From CAWATG01 sp963785035 (lineage in GTDB: Bacteria; Actinomycetota; Acidimicrobiia; IMCC26256; CAWATG01), in NCBI GenBank assembly GCA_963785035.1, contig CAWATG010000005.1:310001-374000 (forward strand): DNA of 64,000 nucleotides, written 5' to 3'. The position numbers were made by a program, and so were the translations under genes. Below the pieces are notes generated by a model. That model had not been told where the DNA came from. It was given only the letters and a program-made list of their open reading frames with translations, and did not search any database. Position 1 is the stretch's first letter. Every line of letters begins with the position of its first letter. Below are positions 1 to 8,740 of this stretch, one piece after another.

Positions 1-1434
1 ACCCTGGCCTTCGCCGAAGTAGATCTGCGCACCGCGTGCGGAGGGCTTGATCGAGCCTTGTTGTGGGATCCGATTGGCAAAGTACTCCGGGTTGCCGCCG
101 GGCGCCTCGTTCGTCGGCGAGGCGATGATGCCGTACCCATGTGTGTAGTTCAGGTGACGGTTCGTCCAGCTCTGGCTGGGCAGATCAGCACTGTTCAACT
201 CGCGAGCCGAGATCAGCACCTGCCGGGTCTCCCCCGCCACGTTGTATCGGTCGACGTCGACATCACCGACGCGGTAGAAGGTCTGATATCCCTCTTGCGT
301 CACGAACGACGGCGAGATGACCTCGGGATCCCAGAGTCGGGCATTCTCGATCGTTCCGCGGTTCTCGTTGATCTGATCACCCGAGAGATCCCGCGTGTAA
401 TCAAAGGTCGTTTCGGCCACCTTGTCGAGACCGAAGGCCGCGCGAGTAGCGGTGATGTTGCGTTGAATGTACTTCTGTTCCTTCGCGAACTCGTTGGGCT
501 CCACCTGGAACTTCTGTATGGCCGCCGGGTAGATCGTGCCCAAGACGATTGAGATGAAACCCCAAAGACCCACCGCAATGACAGGCAGGACCCACCCGCG
601 CCGCCAGATATTCCAAACAAACAACAATGCCGCCACGACAGCGATGAACGTCAGGAGTTGGATCGCCGGCAGTTGGGCCTTGAGATCGGTGTAGCTCGCT
701 CCCTTGACCGGGCCACGATCCGACAGCGCCAGGTCGTAACGACTCAAGAGATAGTCAGCGGCTTTGACCATCGCCATGAGCGCCAGGATCACCGATAGGT
801 GACCCTTCACTTGGGGGGTAACGCGCTGATACGGCATCTGGAATCGAATGCCGCCGTTCAGGTAATGGGCCACGGCCGTCACCAGGAGCACCATGACCAG
901 GGAGATGAATGCCCAATCAACGATGAACTTGAGGAACGGCAACTCGAAGATATAAAAGCCGATGTCCCTTTTGAACTCTGGATCCTTGACGCCAAAGTCA
1001 ACGGAGTTGCGAAACAACACCCACTGTTCCCAGTGCGACGAGAGCCCGGCACCGGCAAACAGGGCGAACACGGCTGCAACCCCGGCGCGAATGCGCCCGG
1101 TGTATGGGGCGACGGCTTGCTGATATCGCTCGATCATTTCGTCTTCGGGGCCAACCGCACTCAGGCGTGCCGAAAGGCGATCGGCGATCACGAGATTCAC
1201 GAAGAGGAACACGAAAAACACGAGCGTGAAGACCAACGCAGGCGCAATCTTCGCGCCGAGCAATTGCTTCCACGTCTCGTCCTGCCCAACCGAATCGAAC
1301 CAGAGGTAGTCCGTGTAGAAGTTCGACAGACCGCGAAGACTCAATCCGAGGACAGCGACAACCGCCAGGCCTGAAATCAGCCACACGCGACCCCTGGGAG
1401 GCCCTTCGCGCGTTGGTGTGTTCTGTATACGCAT
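1..1434 (-). CDS. UPF0182 family large membrane protein (3' part beyond window)
   Basis: The reading frame opens at an ATG at 1434 and stays open to the first base of the window, giving 478 codons. Members of this family are usually 900-1000 residues, so about half the gene is missing on the left. A hydrophobic segment begins near residue 19. It is followed by the family signature FYTDYLWFDSVGQDE at residues 39-53, and the family motif AQIYFGEG lies at the window edge. UPF0182 (COG1615) proteins are multi-pass membrane proteins common in actinobacteria, with no established biochemical role. The gene follows the DivIVA-like gene on the same strand after a gap of about 75 bases. Identification by motif is strong; function is unknown. 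Confidence 0.9.
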   Translation of the reverse strand, partial: MRIQNTPTREGPPRGRVWLISGLAVVAVLGLSLRGLSNFYTDYLWFDSVGQDETWKQLLGAKIAPALVFTLVFFVFLFVNLVIADRLSARLSAVGPEDEMIERYQQAVAPYTGRIRAGVAAVFALFAGAGLSSHWEQWVLFRNSVDFGVKDPEFKRDIGFYIFELPFLKFIVDWAFISLVMVLLVTAVAHYLNGGIRFQMPYQRVTPQVKGHLSVILALMAMVKAADYLLSRYDLALSDRGPVKGASYTDLKAQLPAIQLLTFIAVVAALLFVWNIWRRGWVLPVIAVGLWGFISIVLGTIYPAAIQKFQVEPNEFAKEQKYIQRNITATRAAFGLDKVAETTFDYTRDLSGDQINENRGTIENARLWDPEVISPSFVTQEGYQTFYRVGDVDVDRYNVAGETRQVLISARELNSADLPSQSWTNRHLNYTHGYGIIASPTNEAPGGNPEYFANRIPQQGSIKPSARGAQIYFGEGQG

Positions 1435-1509
1435 CGACTGGAGGCTAGTGCCGAACCGCGCGAATCCCACGGCAGGCGGACGCGGGCCATTGGCGCGGTT
1501 GCGCGCTCA

Positions 1510-3883
1510 TCACGAACCGACGGCGTGAAGGTGGCTGCTCTTCGCAGGCGCCCCGACGGCGATGACCAGACAACGACACCCCGCGTGACTCGGGGGAAGT
1601 GTGTGACCCGAAGGAAACCGCTTGCCTTTCGGTGTCGGTTCGAGGGCATTGTCGTCGCAGTCCGGACAGCACCCGTCGGACACCGTGACCCAACGCAACA
1701 TCGACCCTTCGGGAGCAGCCGAGTCCACTCCACGTGCATGGGCAGCAACGAGGATGTCCGCGACAGCCGTCTCGAGATGTTCCGAGCGCCACTCGCGGTA
1801 CCGAGCACCAATGTGTTGGGGCAGGTCGTCGAAGTCGCTGACCGGCAACAGGTCGTCCATCGCTTGGCTTCGAACTTCGAATGCTTCGGTGAGACGCTGA
1901 CGCAATGGGGCGACCAAATGCTCGGCGAGTTGCATTTGCAGCTGATGCGGCGCCGGACCTAGCCCGGGCGCGCCGAGAGCGAATGCCGCCGTGACGAACG
2001 GCCCGATCGTCGTCGCCCATGCTCCGATCTGCGTGTCCATCGGAGGCAGGATCGTCGTCGCCGTCGGCGTGCCCTTAGCCGTGCGGATGGCATCGAGCAC
2101 CTCGTTTTGCTCGTTCTGAAGCTTTCGCTTCGCCTGGCGCATCAGGTCGCGCTCGATAGGCGCAAGTCCTTCGGCCCGAGCGGCGTGCAACGCGTGATCG
2201 CTCGTGTCGCGCACTGCCGAAAGCCGCGTCTTGTGTTCGGCCTGGGTGGGCTCCTCGGACAGGACGAGAGCAACGCCACCCGAACTGGCCGAGGCCGTCG
2301 GCGGGGCCTTGGGCGAGCTCACCGGACGCGGAGGCGTCGGCGACGTGCGCTCTTGCTGCGGAGGAGGCTTCTGCGTCGCCGATTTCGAAGCGTGCTCGGC
2401 GAGTGCGACACGCGCTTCTTCGACGGCCTCGTCACGGGCCGAACGGATCATGGCGAACAGCTCTTCGACGTCACGCTTGGTGCTGGACTTCGACGGGACC
2501 GGATCATCGGCCGCGGACACGGTTTCCACCAGATCTCCTGTCTCGGACTCCTCGTCAAGAATGTCATCACGGGCCTCGTTGCCGTTTTCACGCGCTTCAA
2601 CCGGCTCTGGTTGGCCGTTGTCCGCGACGTCGACGACGTCAGCAACGACAACATACGGGGCAATGGAGTGTTCGAGGTCGGACCTGGGATGAGACGCAGG
2701 ACGATCGTCACGTTCCTCTGCCAACGCAGGTTCGGGCATTTGGTCCAACCGTGGCGACGCGTCAGCGATAGGCAACACCGCGGCCGCCGGCGGCGCGACG
2801 TGTACGTCAGCCTGCTGACCTCGGACCGGTACGGTCGCCTGCTCCGGTGCGACAGGATCAGCAATTTCTGCAGGCAGCGGAGGCAGCGGCACCGCTGTCA
2901 CGGACACATCGACAGCATTGAGCGCATCAGTCGCATCGGTGAGCGTGTCCTTCACAATCTTGTATGCGTCGAGCAGACGATCGCGTCCCGTGCGCAACTC
3001 CTCGACCTGCGCTTGCAACGCCACACGACGGCGACCAAGATCGCCGAGAATCTTCTCGCGCACAGCCTTGGCCTCGGCGACCATTTCACGGCCCTGCCTG
3101 CGCGCATCGTCGATCTCGGAAGCAGCTTCGCTGGTGGCGCGGCTCCGCTCCTCGGCAACAAAGGCCTCGGATTCGGCACGAATCGTGGCCGCATGTGTCT
3201 CGGCGGCAACTCGCACCTCCTCTGCGCGCGTCTCCGATGAGATCCGCAGTTGAGCGGCCACGGCTTCGGTTCGCGCTACGAGCTCGGCAACCTGCGTGTC
3301 GGCCCGGGCCAGCATCTCCGCCGAGGCAGTCTCGGCGGAGACCCGTACCTGGGCCGCGGTCGTCTCGGTAGCGTGACGGAGATCCGCCGCTGCCGCTTCG
3401 GCCTGAGACCGAATTTGCGCCGACGTGGTTTCGGCATGTTCCAAGATTGCCGCTGCTTTCTCCTTACCGAGGCGAATTTCTTCGGCCTGCAATCCCTCGG
3501 CCGCACCACGCACGCGACCGGCCTCGACCTCGGCCTGCTCGACGAGGAGGTCGGCTCGAACCTGCGCCCTGGCGCGGATCTCCTCTGCAGCCTCCTGGGC
3601 GGAGCGCAGCACGCGGGCCGTCTCGTCACCGAGGGCGCCGAGCAATTGCTCCTCCGTCAGAGGAACCGGCTCACGCAATTGCCGCTCGAGGTTCTCGACC
3701 CGTTCGATGAGCTGACGCTCGCGCGCGGGCATACGAAAGGTCATCGGCAACGCGCTTCAAGAAGCTGCGAACTTCGGATTCGGAGATTCCGCGAAATGCG
3801 GAGCTAAAGCCGCGCGTCGAGATTTCTTCGGGCGTCAGTCGCGCGGCAGGTGTTACGCGTCGCGAACTTTCGCTCTCAGCCAT
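1510..3883 (-). CDS. DivIVA-domain giant coiled-coil protein with C-terminal Cys/His motif (frameshifted)
   Basis: The first 50 or so residues, from the ATG at 3883, match a DivIVA membrane-curvature domain (RLTPEEISTRGFSSAFRGIS, then EVRSFLKRVADDL). The continuation (ERQLIERVENLERQL) lies in another frame, open from about 3750 to 1510. Removing one base in the GC-rich run near 3720-3727 joins them into about 790 residues. Next come roughly 280 residues of Ala/Glu-rich coiled coil with a heptad-like AET/AQVR pattern, then a Pro/Ala/Asp-rich linker. The C-terminal domain contains CCPDCDDNA and HAGCRCL, which resembles the metal-binding end of Mu gpF-type head-morphogenesis proteins. DivIVA proteins recruit growth or division machinery to curved membranes. 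The function of this architecture is not known. The frameshift may be a sequence error. Confidence 0.8.
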
Positions 3884-3978
3884 CTACGCCTCCGGTTCAA
3901 GATTGAAATTACACCTCTGTTACGAGGTGACGCGCCCATCGTATTGGCCGCGGACCCATCCATGCAGCACAGAGCCCG

Positions 3979-5145
3979 TTATGGCAATTCTCGGCGCAAT
4001 TCGTCCACTGGAGCCACCTTATCGCCGCCCCTTTTCTCCAATGCACGCAATGCATCATCAAGTGTATTGACTCCGACAACCACCATGTTACCGGCGCTTT
4101 TCCGCGCAAGTTCGGCTTCGGCTTTTGGGACGATCATGATCTTTGTACCGGCGCGCCGGGCAGCGATCGCCTTCTGCTCGACACCACCAATTTCGCCTAC
4201 ATGTCCATCTTGCTCAATTGTCCCCGTAACCGCAACACTTTGGCCGCCAGTGATGTCTCCTGGCGTCAGGAAATCGACAATCGTCAACGCAAAAGCGAGA
4301 CCGGCGCTGGGCCCACTCACGGCGCCCACATCGATATCGACGTCAACGGGCATGTCGACCTTCGGGTCCAGCGTCCGGATCTCGATGCCGAGCAGCGCCT
4401 GACCCTGATCACCCCTGCCCGTGAGGATCTCGGCCGTTCGGCTGGTGCCCTGACGCTCGAAAGCAAGGCTGAGCGAATCGCCCGGCTTGTGCAAGGCCAT
4501 GATCGAAGCCAGGCCCTGCACGGTGTCGACGCGGTTGCCATCGATCGCCGTGATCGCATCGCCGATCTCGAGAACCCCCTCGGAAGCAAAGCCTTTCGCC
4601 ACATTGGCAACGACCACTCCGGACCCACTGATCTTCACCGTGTATCCAACGCGCTCGAGCGCAACCTTCTGAGCAATGAGTTCGGAGTCCTCCATCATCT
4701 GCACGTTGACCTTCGCGCTGTCCTCACGGTTGCTCGGCCCGAACACCTCTTCTTCCTTGAGGATCTCGGAGTCACCGTCGAACCAGGCCTTGGCCAGGCC
4801 GAAGATGCTCGGCCGCGAGGCTGTGACCTTGACCGTCAGAAACGACAGGGCATCGGCGTGTCGAAATGTTCTGGCCCCGGAGATTTCGATGATGTCGGCT
4901 ACGACCGTGGCATCACCAGGGGACAAAATCGTGTAGGGCAGCCGGATGAAAACCCCGGCAACGACCGAAAGGCACAGCACCCCGACAAAGATCGCTGACG
5001 AAACCGCCCAACGGCCCGCCTTCCGCCGGCCCTGCGCGGGCGACGTCCGTGGGGCCAGCTCGGATGGGAGGTCCGGAACCAACAAATCGCCCGCGGCCGT
5101 GCCCGCCGGCTCTGCGCCGTTGTCGTTTTCGCCGTCGATCGTCAT
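3979..5145 (-). CDS. PDZ-domain Lon-type (S16) membrane protease, YlbL-like
   Basis: The protein has 388 residues from the ATG at 5145, which follows a GGAGCAGGG ribosome-binding site. An upstream in-frame ATG at 5217 would add 24 residues of atypical composition. The N-terminal cytoplasmic tail is followed by one membrane segment (about residues 47-68), a PDZ domain (about 160-240) and a Lon-type proteolytic domain. The catalytic dyad is visible as Ser280 in GPSAG and Lys325 in EQKAIAARR, 45 residues apart, as in Lon proteases. There is no ATPase domain. Relatives such as YlbL of Firmicutes and actinobacteria are membrane-anchored proteases of uncertain substrate. The gene is divergent from the small membrane-protein gene at 5266. 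Confidence 0.9.
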   Translation of the reverse strand: MTIDGENDNGAEPAGTAAGDLLVPDLPSELAPRTSPAQGRRKAGRWAVSSAIFVGVLCLSVVAGVFIRLPYTILSPGDATVVADIIEISGARTFRHADALSFLTVKVTASRPSIFGLAKAWFDGDSEILKEEEVFGPSNREDSAKVNVQMMEDSELIAQKVALERVGYTVKISGSGVVVANVAKGFASEGVLEIGDAITAIDGNRVDTVQGLASIMALHKPGDSLSLAFERQGTSRTAEILTGRGDQGQALLGIEIRTLDPKVDMPVDVDIDVGAVSGPSAGLAFALTIVDFLTPGDITGGQSVAVTGTIEQDGHVGEIGGVEQKAIAARRAGTKIMIVPKAEAELARKSAGNMVVVGVNTLDDALRALEKRGGDKVAPVDELRRELP

Positions 5146-5265
5146 CCCTGCTCCGCCACCGTCGAAACAACAAGCGTGCCACGCCTGGGGAGCCCTCGAT
5201 GACACGCGGGGTCGCAAGGGTCAGCTCCGCTCAGAACCGGCCCCCACCTGCCGATATTCCCCGAC

Positions 5266-5514
5266 GTGACCCAGCTTGAGGAACAGGAGACGACCAAGCC
5301 GGTCATCATCTCCACGCGGCGCTCCTCCGACTCGCCACTCGGAGCCAGCCGAGCGGCTCTCCTCGACGAGTTCAGCCCGCCGCCTCCACCCCGGCCCAGC
5401 CACACCATCATCGCTCGCTTGACATTGCTCATATCAGCGGTCGGACTGAGCTGCGCGGCTCTTGTCGTCGCAGCCATGTTCATGATGCTGATCGCTGTGG
5501 ATCAACTGCGCTGA
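5266..5514 (+). CDS. small single-pass membrane protein of unknown function
   Basis: This is an 82-residue frame with a GTG start and a polar N-terminal half that includes a Pro run (FSPPPPPRPS). It ends in one hydrophobic segment (about residues 48-77) that finishes close to the C terminus. It lies alone between the PDZ protease gene, which is divergent, and the class E sortase gene, which is convergent. I recognise no family. The membrane segment and the available space make a real gene plausible, but the case rests only on composition. Confidence 0.5.
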   Translation: MTQLEEQETTKPVIISTRRSSDSPLGASRAALLDEFSPPPPPRPSHTIIARLTLLISAVGLSCAALVVAAMFMMLIAVDQLR

Positions 5515-5533
5515 AGCGCAGTGGGCGAACCCG

Positions 5534-6328
5534 TCAGGCCCCGGGCGGTACCGCTTGATCCGACGCCTCGACCGGATCTGACGCGTCTACGCCACGCTCG
5601 ACCAGTTCACCAAAGACGACATAACGGTATTTCGCACTGCCGGGTGGATGACACGCAAAGAGCGTCAGGGTGTGCCCGGGACGCTGGTCGACAATGCGTA
5701 CTGCGTCGGGCGTCACAATCTCGTGGTTGGTCACGCGGTATTTCGCAGATGATCCATCGTCCATTCGAAAGATCACCTCGTCGCCCGAGTCGAGCTGGTC
5801 GATGTCACGAAATGGATGCGTGTGCGTCACTCGGTGGCCGGCGACGACGACGTTGCCAAAACCACCCGGCCTCGGCGTCCCTGGCCAGTGTCCAGGGCCC
5901 CGGTCCAGGACGGTCAGCCAGATGCCCTCGTACATCTCCTCGACCAGCCCAATCCGCGGGATGGCAATCGTGCCAATGCGGTTGACCGGGACCTTTTCAT
6001 ACGGGTTCTTCGGCGGATTCTCGGGTTGCAGGAGCGCCTCCATCACCGAAGACGGTGCGGTGGCGGGTCCATCAGTCGTGGTTGGCGCCGTTGTGGTCGG
6101 CCCCGTTGTGGACGGAACCGTCGTCCGATCAGATTGGGAACCAGCTGCGACGAGTGTCGGATCATCGTTCGCCGAGCGTGTGGAATCGTCCCGATCGAGA
6201 CCCGTCCAGGCGCCAACGCCGATCGCGACGACAGCGGCCGAAAAAACGAGCCTCCATACCTGTGAGGAACGCTTTGATCTCATCTGCTGCGAGCCTTCAA
6301 TCGCGAACACCCTCACCGGGATCGGCAT
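5534..6328 (-). CDS. class E sortase with intact catalytic residues
   Basis: The protein has 264 residues. A start at 6283 (MRSKRSSQVW) would remove 15 residues and is equally plausible. An N-terminal membrane anchor is followed by a Thr/Pro-rich linker and a sortase domain. The catalytic His165 (VVAGHR), Cys226 (TLTLFACHP) and Arg235 (KYRYVV) are all present. Class E sortases of high-GC Gram-positive bacteria cleave an LAXTG-like signal and attach proteins to the cell wall. No LAXTG-type substrate is evident in this window. This active enzyme contrasts with the two sortase-like proteins at 15718 and 32604, which lack the Cys. Confidence 0.92.
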   Translation of the reverse strand: MPIPVRVFAIEGSQQMRSKRSSQVWRLVFSAAVVAIGVGAWTGLDRDDSTRSANDDPTLVAAGSQSDRTTVPSTTGPTTTAPTTTDGPATAPSSVMEALLQPENPPKNPYEKVPVNRIGTIAIPRIGLVEEMYEGIWLTVLDRGPGHWPGTPRPGGFGNVVVAGHRVTHTHPFRDIDQLDSGDEVIFRMDDGSSAKYRVTNHEIVTPDAVRIVDQRPGHTLTLFACHPPGSAKYRYVVFGELVERGVDASDPVEASDQAVPPGA

Positions 6329-6357
6329 ACCGTAGGTCTCACTGTAGGGTCAGTCGA

Positions 6358-7056
6358 ATGGCCACAGAACCCACGAGATCCAGCGTTGAGCTGCGTTGCC
6401 CCGACGCCGTGACGCGTGCAACCGCGGCCACCACCGCCGGACTCCTCGGACCTCTTGACCGTGCCACCAGCGGCGAAATCGCGTCAATGGCATCCTCCGA
6501 CCCGGACCCCAGGGTTCGGGCGGCCGCATTGAGTGCGCTGTGCCGAAACGCGAGCCGTGCGGTTGCACGACGTGCCTGGCGACAAGCGAGCGGCGACAGC
6601 GCCGCTGGGGTGCGCCGGCGTGCCGCCGAGCTGGCAGCGCGCCACGTTGGCGTCGCCTCGTCACGTGCACTGGTGCTTCTTCTCGATGACGCAGACGTCA
6701 CCGTTGTCGAGGCGAGCGCGTGGGCACTTGGCGAGTTGGGCCCTCAGGCCCGCGCCGCGGGTGCCGTACCCGTTCTGATTCGCCTGACGTCACAGCACGC
6801 CGATCCGCTCGCGCGTGAAGCAGCCGTGGCTGCGCTGGGAGCCATCGGAGACGAACGTGGTCTCGGAGCGCTGCTCGACGCATGCAGCGACAAGCCGGCC
6901 GTGCGACGGCGCGCTGTTGTGGCGCTCGCTGCCTTCGATGGACCTCTCGTCGAGGCGGCGCTCGGCGCGGCCCTGGACGATCCGGACTGGCAAGTTCGTC
7001 AGATCGCCGAGGATCTCACGCACCCGGAACGCGTTATTCCCGGTTCGATCCCATGA
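6358..7056 (+). CDS. HEAT-repeat protein
   Basis: The gene encodes 232 residues from the ATG at 6358. It consists almost entirely of about 30-residue helical repeats, visible as recurring DPDPRVRAAAL, DDADVTVVEASAWALGELG, HADPLAREAAVAALGAIGDE and DDPDWQVRQIAEDL. This is the PBS-lyase/HEAT type scaffold, usually used for protein-protein contact. No enzymatic residues are seen. The frame is open upstream to 6055, but that stretch is antisense to the sortase gene and looks non-coding. The 3' end overlaps the convergent mreB-like gene by 23 bases. Confidence 0.8.
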   Translation: MATEPTRSSVELRCPDAVTRATAATTAGLLGPLDRATSGEIASMASSDPDPRVRAAALSALCRNASRAVARRAWRQASGDSAAGVRRRAAELAARHVGVASSRALVLLLDDADVTVVEASAWALGELGPQARAAGAVPVLIRLTSQHADPLAREAAVAALGAIGDERGLGALLDACSDKPAVRRRAVVALAAFDGPLVEAALGAALDDPDWQVRQIAEDLTHPERVIPGSIP

Positions 7057-8053
7057 ACATGTCGCGAACCGTGTCAAAGGAATCGAGGCAGCGTCCCGCA
7101 CCGAGCACCACGCACTCGAGTGGCGCTTCCACAAGATGCACCGGTAACGCTGTTTCCTTCGAGATTCGTTGATCCAGTCCACGCAGCAGGCCACCGCCAC
7201 CAACGAGATGTACTCCCTGGCTGATGAGATCCTGAGCGAGTTCGGGCGGCGTTCGCGCGAGCGCGCTCACGACCGCTTCGCAAATGGCACTGACCTGCTC
7301 GTCAATAGCTTCTCTGACCTCATCGGCATTGAGAATGATCGTCTTGGGAAGGCCCGTCATCAGATCGCGGCCACGCACTTCGGCCTTGTACTGATCATCG
7401 GAGGTCGGGAAGGCCGAGCCGATGGCAAGTTTGATCTCTTCAGCGGTGCGTTCACCGACAGCGATGCCGTATTCTCGGCGAACATGCGCCTGGATCGCGG
7501 CGTCGATGTCGAAGGACCCGACACGGACCGCCTCGAGTGCCACGATGCCGCCGAGCGAGATGACTGCAACCTCAGAGGTCCCACCACCGATATCGACCAC
7601 CATGTTGCCGAGCGGCTCATGGATCGGCAACCCTGCTCCGATGGCGGCGGCCATGGGCTGTTCAATCAAATAGGTGGTCGCGGCACCAGCACGACGAGCG
7701 GCGTCGAGCACCGCTCGTTGCTCCACGTGTGTAATGGCCGACGGGACACAGATCAAGACCCGCGCGCGATACAAACGCGAGACACCCGCGCGTTGAAACA
7801 GCAACCGGATCATCCGCTGGGTGACTTCGAAGTCGGTGATCGCCCCGCCGCGCAGGGGCCGAACGGCGACGATGTAACCAGGCGTGCGCCCGATCATCTG
7901 CCAGGCCTCGTGGCCCATCGCGAGCACATCCTGGGTTCGACTGTTGAGCGCGATCACCGTCGGTTCGTTGAGGATGATCCCCTGGCCGCGCGAGTACACC
8001 AAGGTGTTCGCCGTGCCGAGATCGATCGCGAGGTCTCTAGCCAGGGTCTCCAA
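7034..8053 (-). CDS. mreB: MreB/Mbl-family rod-shape actin homologue
   Basis: The actin-fold protein has about 339 residues. The phosphate-1 loop DLAIDLGTANTLVY, the phosphate-2 loop MVVDIGGGTSEVAV and the GVHLVGGGGLLRGLD adenosine motif are all present. MreB polymerises under the membrane and guides peptidoglycan synthesis. The start is uncertain: there is no ATG or GTG near the conserved N terminus. I chose TTG at 8053. CTG at 8044 would give the canonical ARDLAIDLG start, and TTG at 8068 is also possible. The gene begins inside the 3' end of the small membrane-protein gene at 8037-8240, which suggests translational coupling. Confidence 0.9.
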   Translation of the reverse strand: METLARDLAIDLGTANTLVYSRGQGIILNEPTVIALNSRTQDVLAMGHEAWQMIGRTPGYIVAVRPLRGGAITDFEVTQRMIRLLFQRAGVSRLYRARVLICVPSAITHVEQRAVLDAARRAGAATTYLIEQPMAAAIGAGLPIHEPLGNMVVDIGGGTSEVAVISLGGIVALEAVRVGSFDIDAAIQAHVRREYGIAVGERTAEEIKLAIGSAFPTSDDQYKAEVRGRDLMTGLPKTIILNADEVREAIDEQVSAICEAVVSALARTPPELAQDLISQGVHLVGGGGLLRGLDQRISKETALPVHLVEAPLECVVLGAGRCLDSFDTVRDMFMGSNRE

Positions 8054-8240
8054 CCCCCGACTGATCAACGTCGGTCCGTCCCGCCCGCCGCGCCGGCGCA
8101 CGCGAGACCGGAGCAATCGCGTGCAGACCTTTCTCGAACTCGCCGATGCTGTGTGACATGCCTGTGGGCCGCCGATGGCGCAACAGGACGAACGCGATCC
8201 CGAGTGCACTGAGAACGATCGCTGCCACCAGATATTCCAT
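8037..8240 (-). CDS. small single-pass membrane protein upstream of mreB
   Basis: The protein has 67 residues from the ATG at 8240 (MEYLVAAIVLSALGIAF). An N-terminal membrane segment (about residues 2-18) is followed by a basic, Arg-rich cytoplasmic tail. Its stop lies just inside the mreB-like coding region, so the two genes overlap and are probably co-translated. No family is recognised. Its position suggests a role with MreB at the membrane, which is inference only. A longer frame from 8300 exists but begins with unconvincing sequence. Confidence 0.6.
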   Translation of the reverse strand: MEYLVAAIVLSALGIAFVLLRHRRPTGMSHSIGEFEKGLHAIAPVSRAPARRAGRTDVDQSGVGDPG

Positions 8241-8257
8241 TCGCGCCCTTTGTTTGT

Positions 8258-8722
8258 CTATTCCACTACCGCACGGATCGGCCGCGCACCCAACGCCCAA
8301 TCGTCACCGGCGCCCCAATGCTCGCGTTTCCAGATCGGCGCTGATTCCTTGACGGTATCGATACAGAAACGTGCAGCGTCGAAAGCATCCGGGCGGTGGG
8401 GACTGGATACGACGACAACGACGGACGGATCCGACACTACGAGATCCCCGATCCGATGCAGGACGGCGACCCGCTGGAGCGCCGGCCATCGCCGACGCGC
8501 CTCGCTCACAATGTCACACAAGATGCGTTCGACGGCTTCTTCATAAGCTTCGTAGCTGAGCCCGACGACGCCATCACGGCCTTCGGCATGGTCTCGAACC
8601 ACACCAACGAACGACACGACCGCGCCCGACCCTGGAGTCGATGCCCAAAGTACGGGAGCCTCAAGCGGAAGCGGATCGGGGGAAAGCCCAACCCAATCGT
8701 CTCCGTCCCCAGGATTCATCAC
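8258..8722 (-). CDS. moaE: molybdopterin synthase catalytic subunit MoaE
   Basis: The protein has 154 residues, the normal length for MoaE. Characteristic stretches are GAVVSFVGVVRDH near the N terminus, LHRIGDLVVSD in the middle, and VKESAPIWKRE, which holds the conserved active-site lysines. MoaE transfers sulfur from the MoaD thiocarboxylate to precursor Z to make molybdopterin in the cytoplasm. No other molybdenum cofactor gene is present nearby, so the rest of the pathway must be elsewhere. It lies between the small membrane protein gene and the histidine kinase gene, all on the minus strand. Confidence 0.92.
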   Translation of the reverse strand: MMNPGDGDDWVGLSPDPLPLEAPVLWASTPGSGAVVSFVGVVRDHAEGRDGVVGLSYEAYEEAVERILCDIVSEARRRWPALQRVAVLHRIGDLVVSDPSVVVVVSSPHRPDAFDAARFCIDTVKESAPIWKREHWGAGDDWALGARPIRAVVE

Positions 8723-8740
8723 AGCGCCAGTCTAGGAAGA

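Noticed and set aside
2107..3240. Long plus-strand open frame opposite the DivIVA-like gene
   Set aside because: It is the antisense shadow of a high-GC coiled-coil gene. It shows no domain, and the minus strand has clear DivIVA and coiled-coil sequence.
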